Shown one piece after another: positions 7,318 to 14,661 of a DNA stretch of 16,247 nucleotides. The DNA is from JAZSQT01 sp045538075. GTDB lineage: Bacteria; Chrysiogenota; Deferribacteres; Deferribacterales; Mucispirillaceae. Under the pieces are notes generated by a model. That model was given only the letters and a program-made list of their open reading frames with translations. It was not told the DNA's origin and made no database searches. The stretch covers positions 1 to 16,247 of the forward strand of contig JAZSQT010000021.1 of NCBI GenBank assembly GCA_045538075.1, read 5' to 3'. Both the position numbers and the translations under genes were made by a program. Every line of letters begins with the position of its first letter. The stretch's first letter is position 1.

Positions 7318-7729
7318 ATAGGCAATTTTTAAACTTTTCTCTATAAAGTTTCTTTGGTATTTCCAATACAGAATCTCCATACACTGTTATTACTTTCTTG
7401 CCTGATGGAGCAAAAATTGCTTTATCGTTAACTTTATATCGTTTATATCCAACAGTATTTACGCCAATTATATAAATATCCATTTCCATACCAATAGTAT
7501 GATAATACTGTTTTTGATGTATAGAACCTAAAAAAATCATACCATCTTTATTAAAAGTATTCTTCGTAAAGCCTAACATTCCTTTTCTTTTTTCTTCTGG
7601 AGTTTCTGCGACATATACATTTAAGTTACATTTACCAACAATAATACTATCGCTACTATACGATGTAGCATTAGAAATACCATTAATAAATAAATTTATA
7701 AGTAACGCATATAACAAAACTTTATACAT
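7310..7729 (-). CDS. Exported DUF192 family protein
   Basis: A small protein (139 aa) with an N-terminal signal peptide: K3, a hydrophobic stretch at about 4-16, and a likely cut near SNATS at 19-23, so it probably acts in the periplasm. The remainder is a DUF192 domain: LNVYVAETPEEKRKGMLGF (36-54), then DGMIFLG (62-68), YYHTIGMEMDIYIIG (75-89, where many members have FWMKNT and LDIIF) and the closing strand KVITVYGDSVLEIP (112-125). The family's function is unknown to me beyond a conserved small beta-rich fold. AGG stands a short distance before the ATG at 7729. The gene is 14 bases after the acyl-CoA ligase, and its last codons overlap pgeF, which suggests coupling. Lipoprotein export is unlikely since no lipobox cysteine follows the signal. 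Confidence 0.85.
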   Translation of the reverse strand: MYKVLLYALLINLFINGISNATSYSSDSIIVGKCNLNVYVAETPEEKRKGMLGFTKNTFNKDGMIFLGSIHQKQYYHTIGMEMDIYIIGVNTVGYKRYKVNDKAIFAPSGKKVITVYGDSVLEIPKKLYREKFKNCLYE

Positions 7730-7743
7730 ATATACAACCTAAA

Positions 7744-9297
7744 TTAATCAAGTTTAAATTCACCATTTAATACTTGCTCTTTTAACTGACGTTTTAAAAC
7801 CTTTCCAGTTGCTGTTAAAGGTAAATTATCAATTATAAATATATTTTTAGGTGTTTTATAAGAGGCTATATTATGCTTAAGATGTTCTTTAATCTGTGAT
7901 ACTGTAACATTTGCACCATCGTATAATTTGACGTATGCTAATATTTTTTCATCTTTACCAGCAATTGGAACCCCAATTACTGCAGCAGCTTCAACTCCTT
8001 CAACTTGTTGAATCACATCTTCTACTTCTCTTGGATATACATTCATTCCTTTAGTAATAATTAAATCTTTTTTCCTATCAACAATAGTAATAAAATTATC
8101 TTCATCAATACGAGCAAAATCTCCAGTAAAAAGCCAACCATTTTTAATGGCATCATCTGTTGCTTTAGGCATTTTCCAATATCCTTTCATTACATTGCCA
8201 CCTCTAATAATTAGCTCACCTACTTCTCCTATTGGAAGTTCTCTATCATCACTATCTACAACCTTAGCTTCAATACCAGGCAAAACCTTTCCTACTGTGC
8301 CAGCCTTTTGACACTCAAATGTATTAAAAGATACAACTGGAGATGCTTCACTTAAACCGTAACCTTCTAATATTGGCCTACCAAATTTTTTCTTAAATTC
8401 TTCTAAAGTTTCTTCTGCAAGAGGAGCTCCACCAGAAATATGAAGTTTTATAGGATAAAATAATTTTATGAACCACTTAGGCATATTTGCTTTAGCAAGA
8501 GCTTGATAAACTTGTGGAACTCCTAAAATAACTCTCGGTTTTTTAAAAATTAAAATATTTCTAAATTTTTTAGTTTTCAAATCCATAACAGAGCCAAGCA
8601 TAATTATAGAACAACCTAAGTATGTTGTATAAAAAACTGATGTCATCAATGTATATGAGTGAAAAATTGGCAAAAATAGTAAAAATTTATCTTTTGGATC
8701 CCATTTAAAATAATCATCTATTGATTTTGCGTCAGAAAGTAAATTGCCGTGGGATAGCATTGCTCCTTTAGGGTGTCCTGTTGTTCCTGAAGTATAAACT
8801 AAAAATACTAAATCATCTAATCCAAAATCATAATTAAGAGGTTTATTAGATAATTCCTTTGATATTTCAACAATATCTTCAGATACGTCTGTTATTTTTC
8901 CCCAAGATAAAATATGCTCAATAGATTTAACGTGCTCCTTTAAATAAGGCATCATTGATGCGTATTTTTCTGAAGTAAAAATAATCCTTGCTTCACAATC
9001 ATTAAGGATATATGCAATTTCTGCATCTGTAAGCATATTATTTACTGGAACAGCTACAGCTCCAGTTTTAAAAATCATAAATAAACCAATAATATACTGA
9101 GGGCAATTTTCCATAATAATTGCAACTCTATCACCTTTCTTGATACCAAGATTTTTTAATGCTCTTGCACCTTTATTTGCTTCATTTTCAACTTGACGAT
9201 ACGTATAAACTTCGTCATTAAAGAAAATATGTGGTTTTTTCTCCCATTTATCAGCTTGTGCTGTAAGCATTTGACCAAGATTAGAAAATTTAAGCAT
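7744..9297 (-). CDS. Long-chain fatty-acid-CoA ligase-like AMP-binding enzyme
   Basis: A 517 aa adenylate-forming enzyme. The ATP-binding loop YTSGTTGHPKGAMLSH is at 168-183, the adenine-site motif EGYGLSEASP at 311-320, and the ribose/hinge motif TGDFARIDEDNF followed by DRKKDLI at 391-413. The C-terminal catalytic lysine is K499 in PLTATGKVLKRQL. All are intact, so it should activate a carboxylic acid to an acyl-AMP and then transfer it to CoA. General similarity to FadD and LcfB suggests a medium- or long-chain fatty acid, but substrate is hard to assign within this superfamily. It is cytosolic or loosely membrane-associated. GGAG lies about eight bases before the ATG at 9297. It follows bioY by 26 bases, the largest gap of the window. 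The link with neighbours may be lipid metabolism (biotin for acetyl-CoA carboxylase), which is inference. Confidence 0.9.
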   Translation of the reverse strand: MLKFSNLGQMLTAQADKWEKKPHIFFNDEVYTYRQVENEANKGARALKNLGIKKGDRVAIIMENCPQYIIGLFMIFKTGAVAVPVNNMLTDAEIAYILNDCEARIIFTSEKYASMMPYLKEHVKSIEHILSWGKITDVSEDIVEISKELSNKPLNYDFGLDDLVFLVYTSGTTGHPKGAMLSHGNLLSDAKSIDDYFKWDPKDKFLLFLPIFHSYTLMTSVFYTTYLGCSIIMLGSVMDLKTKKFRNILIFKKPRVILGVPQVYQALAKANMPKWFIKLFYPIKLHISGGAPLAEETLEEFKKKFGRPILEGYGLSEASPVVSFNTFECQKAGTVGKVLPGIEAKVVDSDDRELPIGEVGELIIRGGNVMKGYWKMPKATDDAIKNGWLFTGDFARIDEDNFITIVDRKKDLIITKGMNVYPREVEDVIQQVEGVEAAAVIGVPIAGKDEKILAYVKLYDGANVTVSQIKEHLKHNIASYKTPKNIFIIDNLPLTATGKVLKRQLKEQVLNGEFKLD

Positions 9298-9323
9298 ATA
9301 AAAACTCCAAATAAAACAATTAT

Positions 9324-9878
9324 TTAAACTCTATTACTGATATTATTTACTACCTTCAGTATGTAAGGAGCTAAAATAACAGCAAGAAATAACTTTAGTA
9401 AATCTGGTATAATAAAAACAATACACGAAATAAAAACAGTTGAAAATAACATATTTTTATCTTGTATGAAATTTATATTAATATATACCCCTATAACTCC
9501 GCAAGTATAAATTATTATTAAAGAGATAATTCCAGCGATAATAAATGATTTTCTACCTTTATTATCTTTACATATCCAACCTGAAACTAAAACACTTATT
9601 AAAAATCCTATTAAATATCCAAAAGTAGGCATAAAAATATAACTAATACCACCACCATTTGAAAAAATTGGTAATCCCAGAAATCCTAACAATGAATAAA
9701 TTACTACACTTATAAAGGATATTTTACTGCCAAATACTAAAGGTATTAAAAAAATAATAAAAGTCTGCAAAGTAATAGACATTGGATACATCGGCATCCT
9801 TATAAAAGCTGAAACAGATAATAATGCTACAATAAGACCAATATATATACTTTGTTCTATATTGTTTACATTATTCAA
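9324..9878 (-). CDS. bioY: BioY biotin transporter, TTG start
   Basis: A hydrophobic protein of 184 aa with about six membrane helices, matching BioY, the substrate-binding S component for biotin of ECF-type transporters; some BioY proteins work without the energising subunits. Hallmarks are SITLQTFIIFLIPLVFG (34-50), YSLLGFLGLPIFSNGGG (61-77), FMPTFGYLIGF (82-92) and the final IIPDLLKLFLAVILAPYI (156-173). The start is the TTG at 9878: an in-frame TAG lies directly upstream, the next in-frame ATG would cut into the first helix (M28), and AAGGGTG sits five bases before. The gene overlaps miaB by eight bases. No bioM or bioN energising genes and no bio synthesis genes are in the window, which suggests uptake of external biotin. 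Confidence 0.93.
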   Translation of the reverse strand: MNNVNNIEQSIYIGLIVALLSVSAFIRMPMYPMSITLQTFIIFLIPLVFGSKISFISVVIYSLLGFLGLPIFSNGGGISYIFMPTFGYLIGFLISVLVSGWICKDNKGRKSFIIAGIISLIIIYTCGVIGVYININFIQDKNMLFSTVFISCIVFIIPDLLKLFLAVILAPYILKVVNNISNRV

Positions 9879-11184
9879 CTAAACACCCTTTTATACCTTT
9901 ACGTGTAGCTTCTGTAACAATTATATCAACTAATTGTCCAATCTCTAAATTATTTTTAGACGAAAATACAATATTTTTTCCAGCTTCATTACTACCAATA
10001 TATGTATTATCATTTTTATTTTCTTTGATTAATACTTTTACTTTACGATTAATCATATTTTTTAATTTTTCATTATAAATTTCTTCTTGAACTTTAAATA
10101 ACCGAGATAATCTTTCATTTTTTATTTCGTAACTAACTGTATCACCCATACTTTCAGCAGCTGTTGAAGGTCTTACAGAATAATTAAATGCAAAAATTTG
10201 GTCGTAACCTACATATTTAACAGCATTTATTGTTTCCATAAAATCTTCTTCTGTTTCTCCAGGAAATCCAGTTATAAAATCTGATGTAAAAGAAATATTT
10301 TGTATAATTTTTTTAGCATAATCAATTTTTTCAATGTATTCTTCAAGAGTATATTTTCTGTTCATTAATTTTAATATTTTATTAGAGCCAGATTGTAATG
10401 GAAGATGAATATACTTACATATTTTATCACTTTCAGCGATAGTATGAATCATTTTATGAGAAAAATCTTTTGGGTGAGACGTAATAAATCGTATCCTTTT
10501 AATGCCATCAATATCAGAAATAATTCTTAATAAATCAGAAAAGTCAATATCTAAAGATAAATCTTTACCATAAGAATTGACATTCTGACCTAAAAGACAA
10601 ACTTCTTTAACTCCATTATCTGTAAGTCTTTTAATTTCGTCTAATATTTCATCTGGTTTCCTAGACCTTTCTTTTCCTCTAACGAATGGGACTATACAAT
10701 AACTACAATAATTTTCACAACCTTTCATTATTGTAACATTTGCAAATAATGATTTTTTACGATTAAATACGGCCAATGAATACTCATCTGAATTATTTTC
10801 TTCTGTATCTGATATTTTTTTTCCAGAAAGCACACTATCTAAAATCTCATCTAATCTTGATAATGCATCTGTTCCAACAACAAAATCTACTACTTTAAAT
10901 TTTTTTAATAATTCATTTCCATCTTGTTGAGCAATACAGCCAGTAATTCCAACTTTTAAATTTGTATTTGCTTCCTTTAATACTTTTATTTGCCCTAAAT
11001 AACTGGCTAATTTAACGTAAGGTTTTTCTCTAACACTACATGTATTATATATTATTAGATCTGCTTCATCAATTTTTTGACATGGAAGATAACCTTTATT
11101 CTCTGCAACAGAAGCAATACGTTCAGAATCGTATTCATTCATTGCACAACCAAAGGTTTGAATAAAATAATTTTTAGTTTTCAT
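9871..11184 (-). CDS. miaB: tRNA-2-methylthio-N6-dimethylallyladenosine synthase MiaB
   Basis: A radical SAM methylthiotransferase that adds a methylthio group to i6A37 of tRNAs reading UNN codons. At 437 aa it has the full three-part build. The N-terminal UPF0004 domain has the auxiliary-cluster cysteines C13 (TFGCAMNEYDSE), C49 (NTCSVRE) and C83 (GITGCIAQ). The radical SAM barrel has C156, C160 and C163 in KGCENYCSYCIVPFVRGKE. A C-terminal TRAM domain covers about 374-437. The NEYDSE and VRGKERSR sequences point to MiaB rather than MtaB or RimO. HLPLQSGSNKILKLMNRKYT and SDFITGFPGETEEDF are further family blocks. The gene begins three bases after the sugar transferase stop, with AGGG a little far upstream (inside the previous gene's end). 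Its partner MiaA is not in this window. Confidence 0.97.
   Translation of the reverse strand: MKTKNYFIQTFGCAMNEYDSERIASVAENKGYLPCQKIDEADLIIYNTCSVREKPYVKLASYLGQIKVLKEANTNLKVGITGCIAQQDGNELLKKFKVVDFVVGTDALSRLDEILDSVLSGKKISDTEENNSDEYSLAVFNRKKSLFANVTIMKGCENYCSYCIVPFVRGKERSRKPDEILDEIKRLTDNGVKEVCLLGQNVNSYGKDLSLDIDFSDLLRIISDIDGIKRIRFITSHPKDFSHKMIHTIAESDKICKYIHLPLQSGSNKILKLMNRKYTLEEYIEKIDYAKKIIQNISFTSDFITGFPGETEEDFMETINAVKYVGYDQIFAFNYSVRPSTAAESMGDTVSYEIKNERLSRLFKVQEEIYNEKLKNMINRKVKVLIKENKNDNTYIGSNEAGKNIVFSSKNNLEIGQLVDIIVTEATRKGIKGCLVE
9884..9890 (-). promoter_or_regulatory. Ribosome binding site for the TTG start of bioY
   Basis: AAGGGTG on the minus strand, within the last codons of miaB and five bases before the TTG at 9878. 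With the in-frame TAG just upstream of the TTG, it fixes the bioY start. Confidence 0.75.
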
Positions 11185-11187
11185 AAT

Positions 11188-12627
11188 TTAATAAGCACCC
11201 TCTTGCCTAAACACAACTATAGGAGTTTTAAGCATAATAATAATATCAAGCCATAATGACCAATTAAGAACATACCACGTATCTTTTGCAACTCTAAACT
11301 CGTAACTAGTGTTGCTTCTACCACTAATTTGCCATAATCCTGTTATACCAGGTCTAACCATTAAGTAATATGATGAATAATCTTTATAATATTTTTCTAA
11401 TTCATATTCAACAACTGGACGTGGACCAACTAAACTCATATCGCCTTTCAATACATTAAAAATTTGTGGCAACTCATCTAAAGATGTTTTTCTTAAAAAT
11501 TTACCAATAAATGTAATACGTGGATCATCTTTTAATTTATGTGTTTTTTCCCATTCTTCTGCTTTTTCTTTATCTTTTAATATATTTTTTAACCTTTCAT
11601 CTGCATCTATATACATAGAACGAAATTTTAATATATTAATAATTTTGCCGTATCTTCCAATTCGTTTTTGAGTATAAAATATTGGGCCTTTAGATGTTAT
11701 TTTAATAATAACTCCTATTAGTAATACTACTAAAAGAACGAAAGGTAACAAGATAATTGATAATATTAAATCTATAGTTCTTTTAATAAACCTATTGAGA
11801 AGTGATTTTAAATTATTTTTTATTTGCACATAGCTTAACTCTGTTTCTAAAGTTTGCATAATTTCTGCATTTGAAAATGGCATTCCCTTATACTCTGGAA
11901 CAATTATTATTTCATAAAGTTGTAGCTGTAAAATATTTATTATGCTTGAAATACCTTGATATTTTAACGCAGACGGTAAAAATATACATGAGTTAACATT
12001 ATACGTCTTTAATATATCATTAATTCTATTAATACTACCTAATATATCATAATTTTTAAATTTTCTGCTTTCTGACTTATCTACAGTAATTATGCCTATA
12101 ATATTGAATCCTAAAGACTTCTCTTTTTCAAACTTAATTGCTTTACTTTCTACTTCATTAAAATTACCAATGATTATTGTATTATTACGTAAAAAACCTT
12201 TTGCAAGTATTTTATTTTTAATTAAAAATCTAAAAGAAATTGTAAAAAATAACAAGTATATAAATATAAGCAAGATAAATAATCTTGATATATAACCAGT
12301 TTTATCAAAATAAAATACAGATACTAAAAACAATGAAAATAAAATGACAGAAATTGATATATTACGAAATTCCTTCCAAAAAGGTTTCCTTGATGAGTAT
12401 AAACCTTGCATACCTAACAATATTATAAAGGAAACGTAAAATATAAATACTAATATTAATGAACTAACTGTATTTTCAATAGCAAAATTATATTCTACGT
12501 ATTTTTCTATTACCTGTATTGAAAAAAAAACAGATGATAAAGAAAGTATATATGATAATGTATCTGAAATTAATAATAGTATAAAATAGTATGTATTTCT
12601 GTAATGTATAGCATTATATTTTCTCAT
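11188..12627 (-). CDS. Undecaprenyl-phosphate sugar-1-phosphate transferase (WbaP/WcaJ-like)
   Basis: A polyprenyl-phosphate glycosyl-1-phosphate transferase of 479 aa that starts O-antigen, capsule or exopolysaccharide assembly by moving a sugar phosphate onto undecaprenyl phosphate. Residues 1-140 contain about four to five membrane helices. Then comes a nucleotide-binding-like middle domain (TIIIGNFNEVE at 150-160), and a fifth hydrophobic helix at about 285-310 leads into the catalytic domain. There GPIFYTQKRIGRYGK (314-328), LKFRSM (333-338), the catalytic Asp-Glu pair D384-E385 in KTSLDELPQIFNVL, GDMSLVGPRP (395-404) and RPGITGLWQISGR (425-437) are all present. The donor sugar (galactose, glucose or other) is not decided by these motifs. 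The ATG at 12627 has AAGGA just before it and overlaps the GT9 gene by 14 bases. Confidence 0.94.
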   Translation of the reverse strand: MRKYNAIHYRNTYYFILLLISDTLSYILSLSSVFFSIQVIEKYVEYNFAIENTVSSLILVFIFYVSFIILLGMQGLYSSRKPFWKEFRNISISVILFSLFLVSVFYFDKTGYISRLFILLIFIYLLFFTISFRFLIKNKILAKGFLRNNTIIIGNFNEVESKAIKFEKEKSLGFNIIGIITVDKSESRKFKNYDILGSINRINDILKTYNVNSCIFLPSALKYQGISSIINILQLQLYEIIIVPEYKGMPFSNAEIMQTLETELSYVQIKNNLKSLLNRFIKRTIDLILSIILLPFVLLVVLLIGVIIKITSKGPIFYTQKRIGRYGKIINILKFRSMYIDADERLKNILKDKEKAEEWEKTHKLKDDPRITFIGKFLRKTSLDELPQIFNVLKGDMSLVGPRPVVEYELEKYYKDYSSYYLMVRPGITGLWQISGRSNTSYEFRVAKDTWYVLNWSLWLDIIIMLKTPIVVFRQEGAY

Positions 12628-13723
12628 AACATTCCTTTAGGAGCTTACATATTTCTGCTTCAACGTATGTTGCATCAATGTATGACATACAATTTTTGTC
12701 TTGAATTTTACACTCATTATCTTCAAAAATATTTTGACAACCAGAACACGATAATGAAGAATTTATATTTATAGACTTTTTTGATAATGGAGCATACAAT
12801 TTAGCCGAAGTAGGACCATATATTCCTACTGTTGCAATATTTAATGATGAAGCATACGAAATAATCCATGAATCTACAGATACTAACAATATTGCTTTTG
12901 ATAATAACGAATAATAAGACTTTTCATCATATCTACCAACGTAGTAATCTACATCTAAATCACCTATTGTTTCTGTAAATTTATCAGCAATTTCAGTATA
13001 TTTTTTATCTCCAATTATTGCAACTTTATAACCCATACCATTTAATCGTGATAACAAATACTTCCAATTATTATCATTCCAACATCGTATAGTAAAATCT
13101 TCATGGTCTGGAAACATATTAAAAATTATTAATTTATTATCCTTTTCTTCTGTTTCTTCTTTTATAAAAAGATGAAATAAGTTACCTTTAACATTTAACA
13201 ATTTTAATATATCAGAATACGACTCTAATATATGTTTAGATAAAGAAAAATCAACAATTGCATCATAAGGAAAATGACGATGAGCATTTTCTGTCTTAAA
13301 TCCAACCTTATAATAAGATTTTGCAAAAAAAGTAAGTATTGCTTCAAATCTTGAGTATATACCAAAGTCAATCCATACATCAAATTCACCAGCAGATTTA
13401 ACAGCTTTTATACTTCTTTTTAAATTATCTGGATAAATTTTTATAACTTTATTAACATTCTTAATTAATTTTGCAACTTCAAAATTATCATTACTTGCAA
13501 AAAAAAATATTTCTGCATTTGGATATTGAACTTTTAAAGCATTGATAGCAGCCTCAATATAAATAGTATCTCTTTTTGAACTCATTCTTAAAAATGCCAC
13601 TTTAGATATATGAGGAGGCAATGAACTCTGTCTTGATTTTCCTAATCCAGTTAAAGCAAATAATAATGGAATTCCAGCAAAAGTATCTAATTTTCTTGTA
13701 TAACTTATTTTTTTGATACTCAA
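12614..13723 (-). CDS. Family 9 glycosyltransferase (heptosyltransferase-like), TTG start
   Basis: A 369 aa GT9-type enzyme, probably adding heptose or a related sugar to the LPS core at the inner membrane face. The N-terminal Rossmann half holds VAFLRMSSKRDTIYIEAAINAL, where D52 matches the conserved aspartate of the usual GD motif, followed by YPNAEIFFFAS. The C-terminal donor-binding half ends with AILLVSVDSWIISYASSL and ATVGIYGPTSAKLYAP (298-312), then a cysteine-rich tail with C326, C329, C338 and C345. In typical members the D284 region reads DTGPMH; here it is DSWIIS, so the usual histidine is missing. Residues 1-40 (RKLDTFAGIPLLFAL) precede the usual start. TTG at 13723 overlaps the hldD stop and has a GGAGG nine bases upstream; the next in-frame ATG is at residue 47, inside the fold. 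Being next to hldD and hldE supports a heptose role. Confidence 0.85.
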   Translation of the reverse strand: MSIKKISYTRKLDTFAGIPLLFALTGLGKSRQSSLPPHISKVAFLRMSSKRDTIYIEAAINALKVQYPNAEIFFFASNDNFEVAKLIKNVNKVIKIYPDNLKRSIKAVKSAGEFDVWIDFGIYSRFEAILTFFAKSYYKVGFKTENAHRHFPYDAIVDFSLSKHILESYSDILKLLNVKGNLFHLFIKEETEEKDNKLIIFNMFPDHEDFTIRCWNDNNWKYLLSRLNGMGYKVAIIGDKKYTEIADKFTETIGDLDVDYYVGRYDEKSYYSLLSKAILLVSVDSWIISYASSLNIATVGIYGPTSAKLYAPLSKKSININSSLSCSGCQNIFEDNECKIQDKNCMSYIDATYVEAEICKLLKECYEKI

Positions 13724-14661
13724 ACTATATAACCTCCAGTAGTTTCAAGAATATTTGCATACTTTTTTGTTCCATCAAATAAATTGATAAATTCTTTTTT
13801 ATAACCAGCTTCTCTTAATTTTGAAATATCAGCTTCCGTATATGTCTGATATTTTCCCTTTAAAGAGTCTGGGAAAGGAATAGTTTCTACTTTAGCATCT
13901 TTATATATATCTTTTAATGCTTCTGCAATTTTACAAAAACTTTCTGCTTTTCCAGTTCCACAATTAAAAATGCCTGAAATATCTCTGTTTTCATAAAAAA
14001 ACATATTTACAGATACTACATCATCTACATGAATAAAATCTCTAATAAAGTTTTCGCTTCCCTCAAAAAGTTTCATACTTTCACCATTTTTTATTTGGTT
14101 AAACATATGATATGCTACTGAAGCCATTTTACCTTTGTGATTTTCTTGAGGTCCATAAACGTTAAAGTATCTCAAACCTACTACTTGAATTTTTAATGTT
14201 GAAAATAATTTTGTAATATATCTATCAAATTGATATTTAGAAAAAGCATAAACATTTAAAGGATATTCACATTCTAAAGATTCCTTAAATCCTTTATCTC
14301 CATTTCCATATACAGATGCACTTGACGCATAAATTAATCTAACATTATGTTTAATACACGCTTCAAGAATATTTTTTGTATATTCATAATTATTTTTCAT
14401 CATATATTTACCGTTACTTTCAGTTGTAGAAGAACAAGCTCCTTGATGAAAAACTGCTTCTATTTTATTTTTTTCAAAAAAATTATTAATATCAAAATCT
14501 TCTTTATCTATAAAATCATTAAAATTAATTCTATTTAAATTTTTATGTTTATTACCATTTGTTAAATTATCTGTTATAATTATATCTTCAATTCCTTTAT
14601 TATTAAGACCTTTTACAATATTTGAACCAATAAATCCTGCACCACCAGTAACAAGTATCAT
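13720..14661 (-). CDS. hldD: ADP-L-glycero-D-manno-heptose 6-epimerase
   Basis: An extended short-chain dehydrogenase/reductase of 313 aa (also called RfaD or GmhD) that converts ADP-D-glycero-D-manno-heptose to the L-glycero form used in the LPS core. The dinucleotide loop TGGAGFIGSN is at 5-14, and HldD-specific FHQGACSSTTE at 71-81. The catalytic Y138-xxx-K142 is in VYAFSKYQFD. YFNVYGPQENHKGKMASVAY (165-184) and DFIHVDDVV (208-216) follow, then the C-terminal signature IPFPDSLKGKYQTYTEADIS (261-280), which separates HldD from UDP-sugar epimerases. The ATG at 14661 overlaps the hldE stop by one base (TAATG) and has an AAAGGAGA six to seven bases upstream, so translation should be strong. 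The downstream GT9 gene overlaps it by four bases. Confidence 0.97.
   Translation of the reverse strand: MILVTGGAGFIGSNIVKGLNNKGIEDIIITDNLTNGNKHKNLNRINFNDFIDKEDFDINNFFEKNKIEAVFHQGACSSTTESNGKYMMKNNYEYTKNILEACIKHNVRLIYASSASVYGNGDKGFKESLECEYPLNVYAFSKYQFDRYITKLFSTLKIQVVGLRYFNVYGPQENHKGKMASVAYHMFNQIKNGESMKLFEGSENFIRDFIHVDDVVSVNMFFYENRDISGIFNCGTGKAESFCKIAEALKDIYKDAKVETIPFPDSLKGKYQTYTEADISKLREAGYKKEFINLFDGTKKYANILETTGGYIV
13733..13737 (-). promoter_or_regulatory. Strong ribosome binding site for the TTG start of the GT9 gene
   Basis: GGAGG on the minus strand, inside the end of hldD and nine bases before the TTG at 13723. It is one of the best matches to the anti-Shine-Dalgarno sequence in the window and supports the non-ATG start. 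Confidence 0.8.

Noticed and set aside
7315..7380. Longer PgeF from the ATG at 7380
   Set aside because: The added 21 residues do not resemble the family, lack a ribosome binding site and would overlap the DUF192 gene by 71 bases.
9298..9323. Possible promoter or terminator in the largest intergenic gap, before the acyl-CoA ligase
   Set aside because: The 26 bases hold the ligase ribosome binding site and A/T-rich spacer only; I see no stem-loop with a T run and no convincing promoter pair.
12092..12295. Plus-strand open frame opposite the sugar transferase
   Set aside because: Antisense shadow of membrane-segment codons with no supporting motif.
14347..14538. Plus-strand open frame opposite hldD
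   Set aside because: Hydrophobic Phe/Ile-rich reading is the reverse of Asn/Lys-rich codons in hldD; no start-site support.
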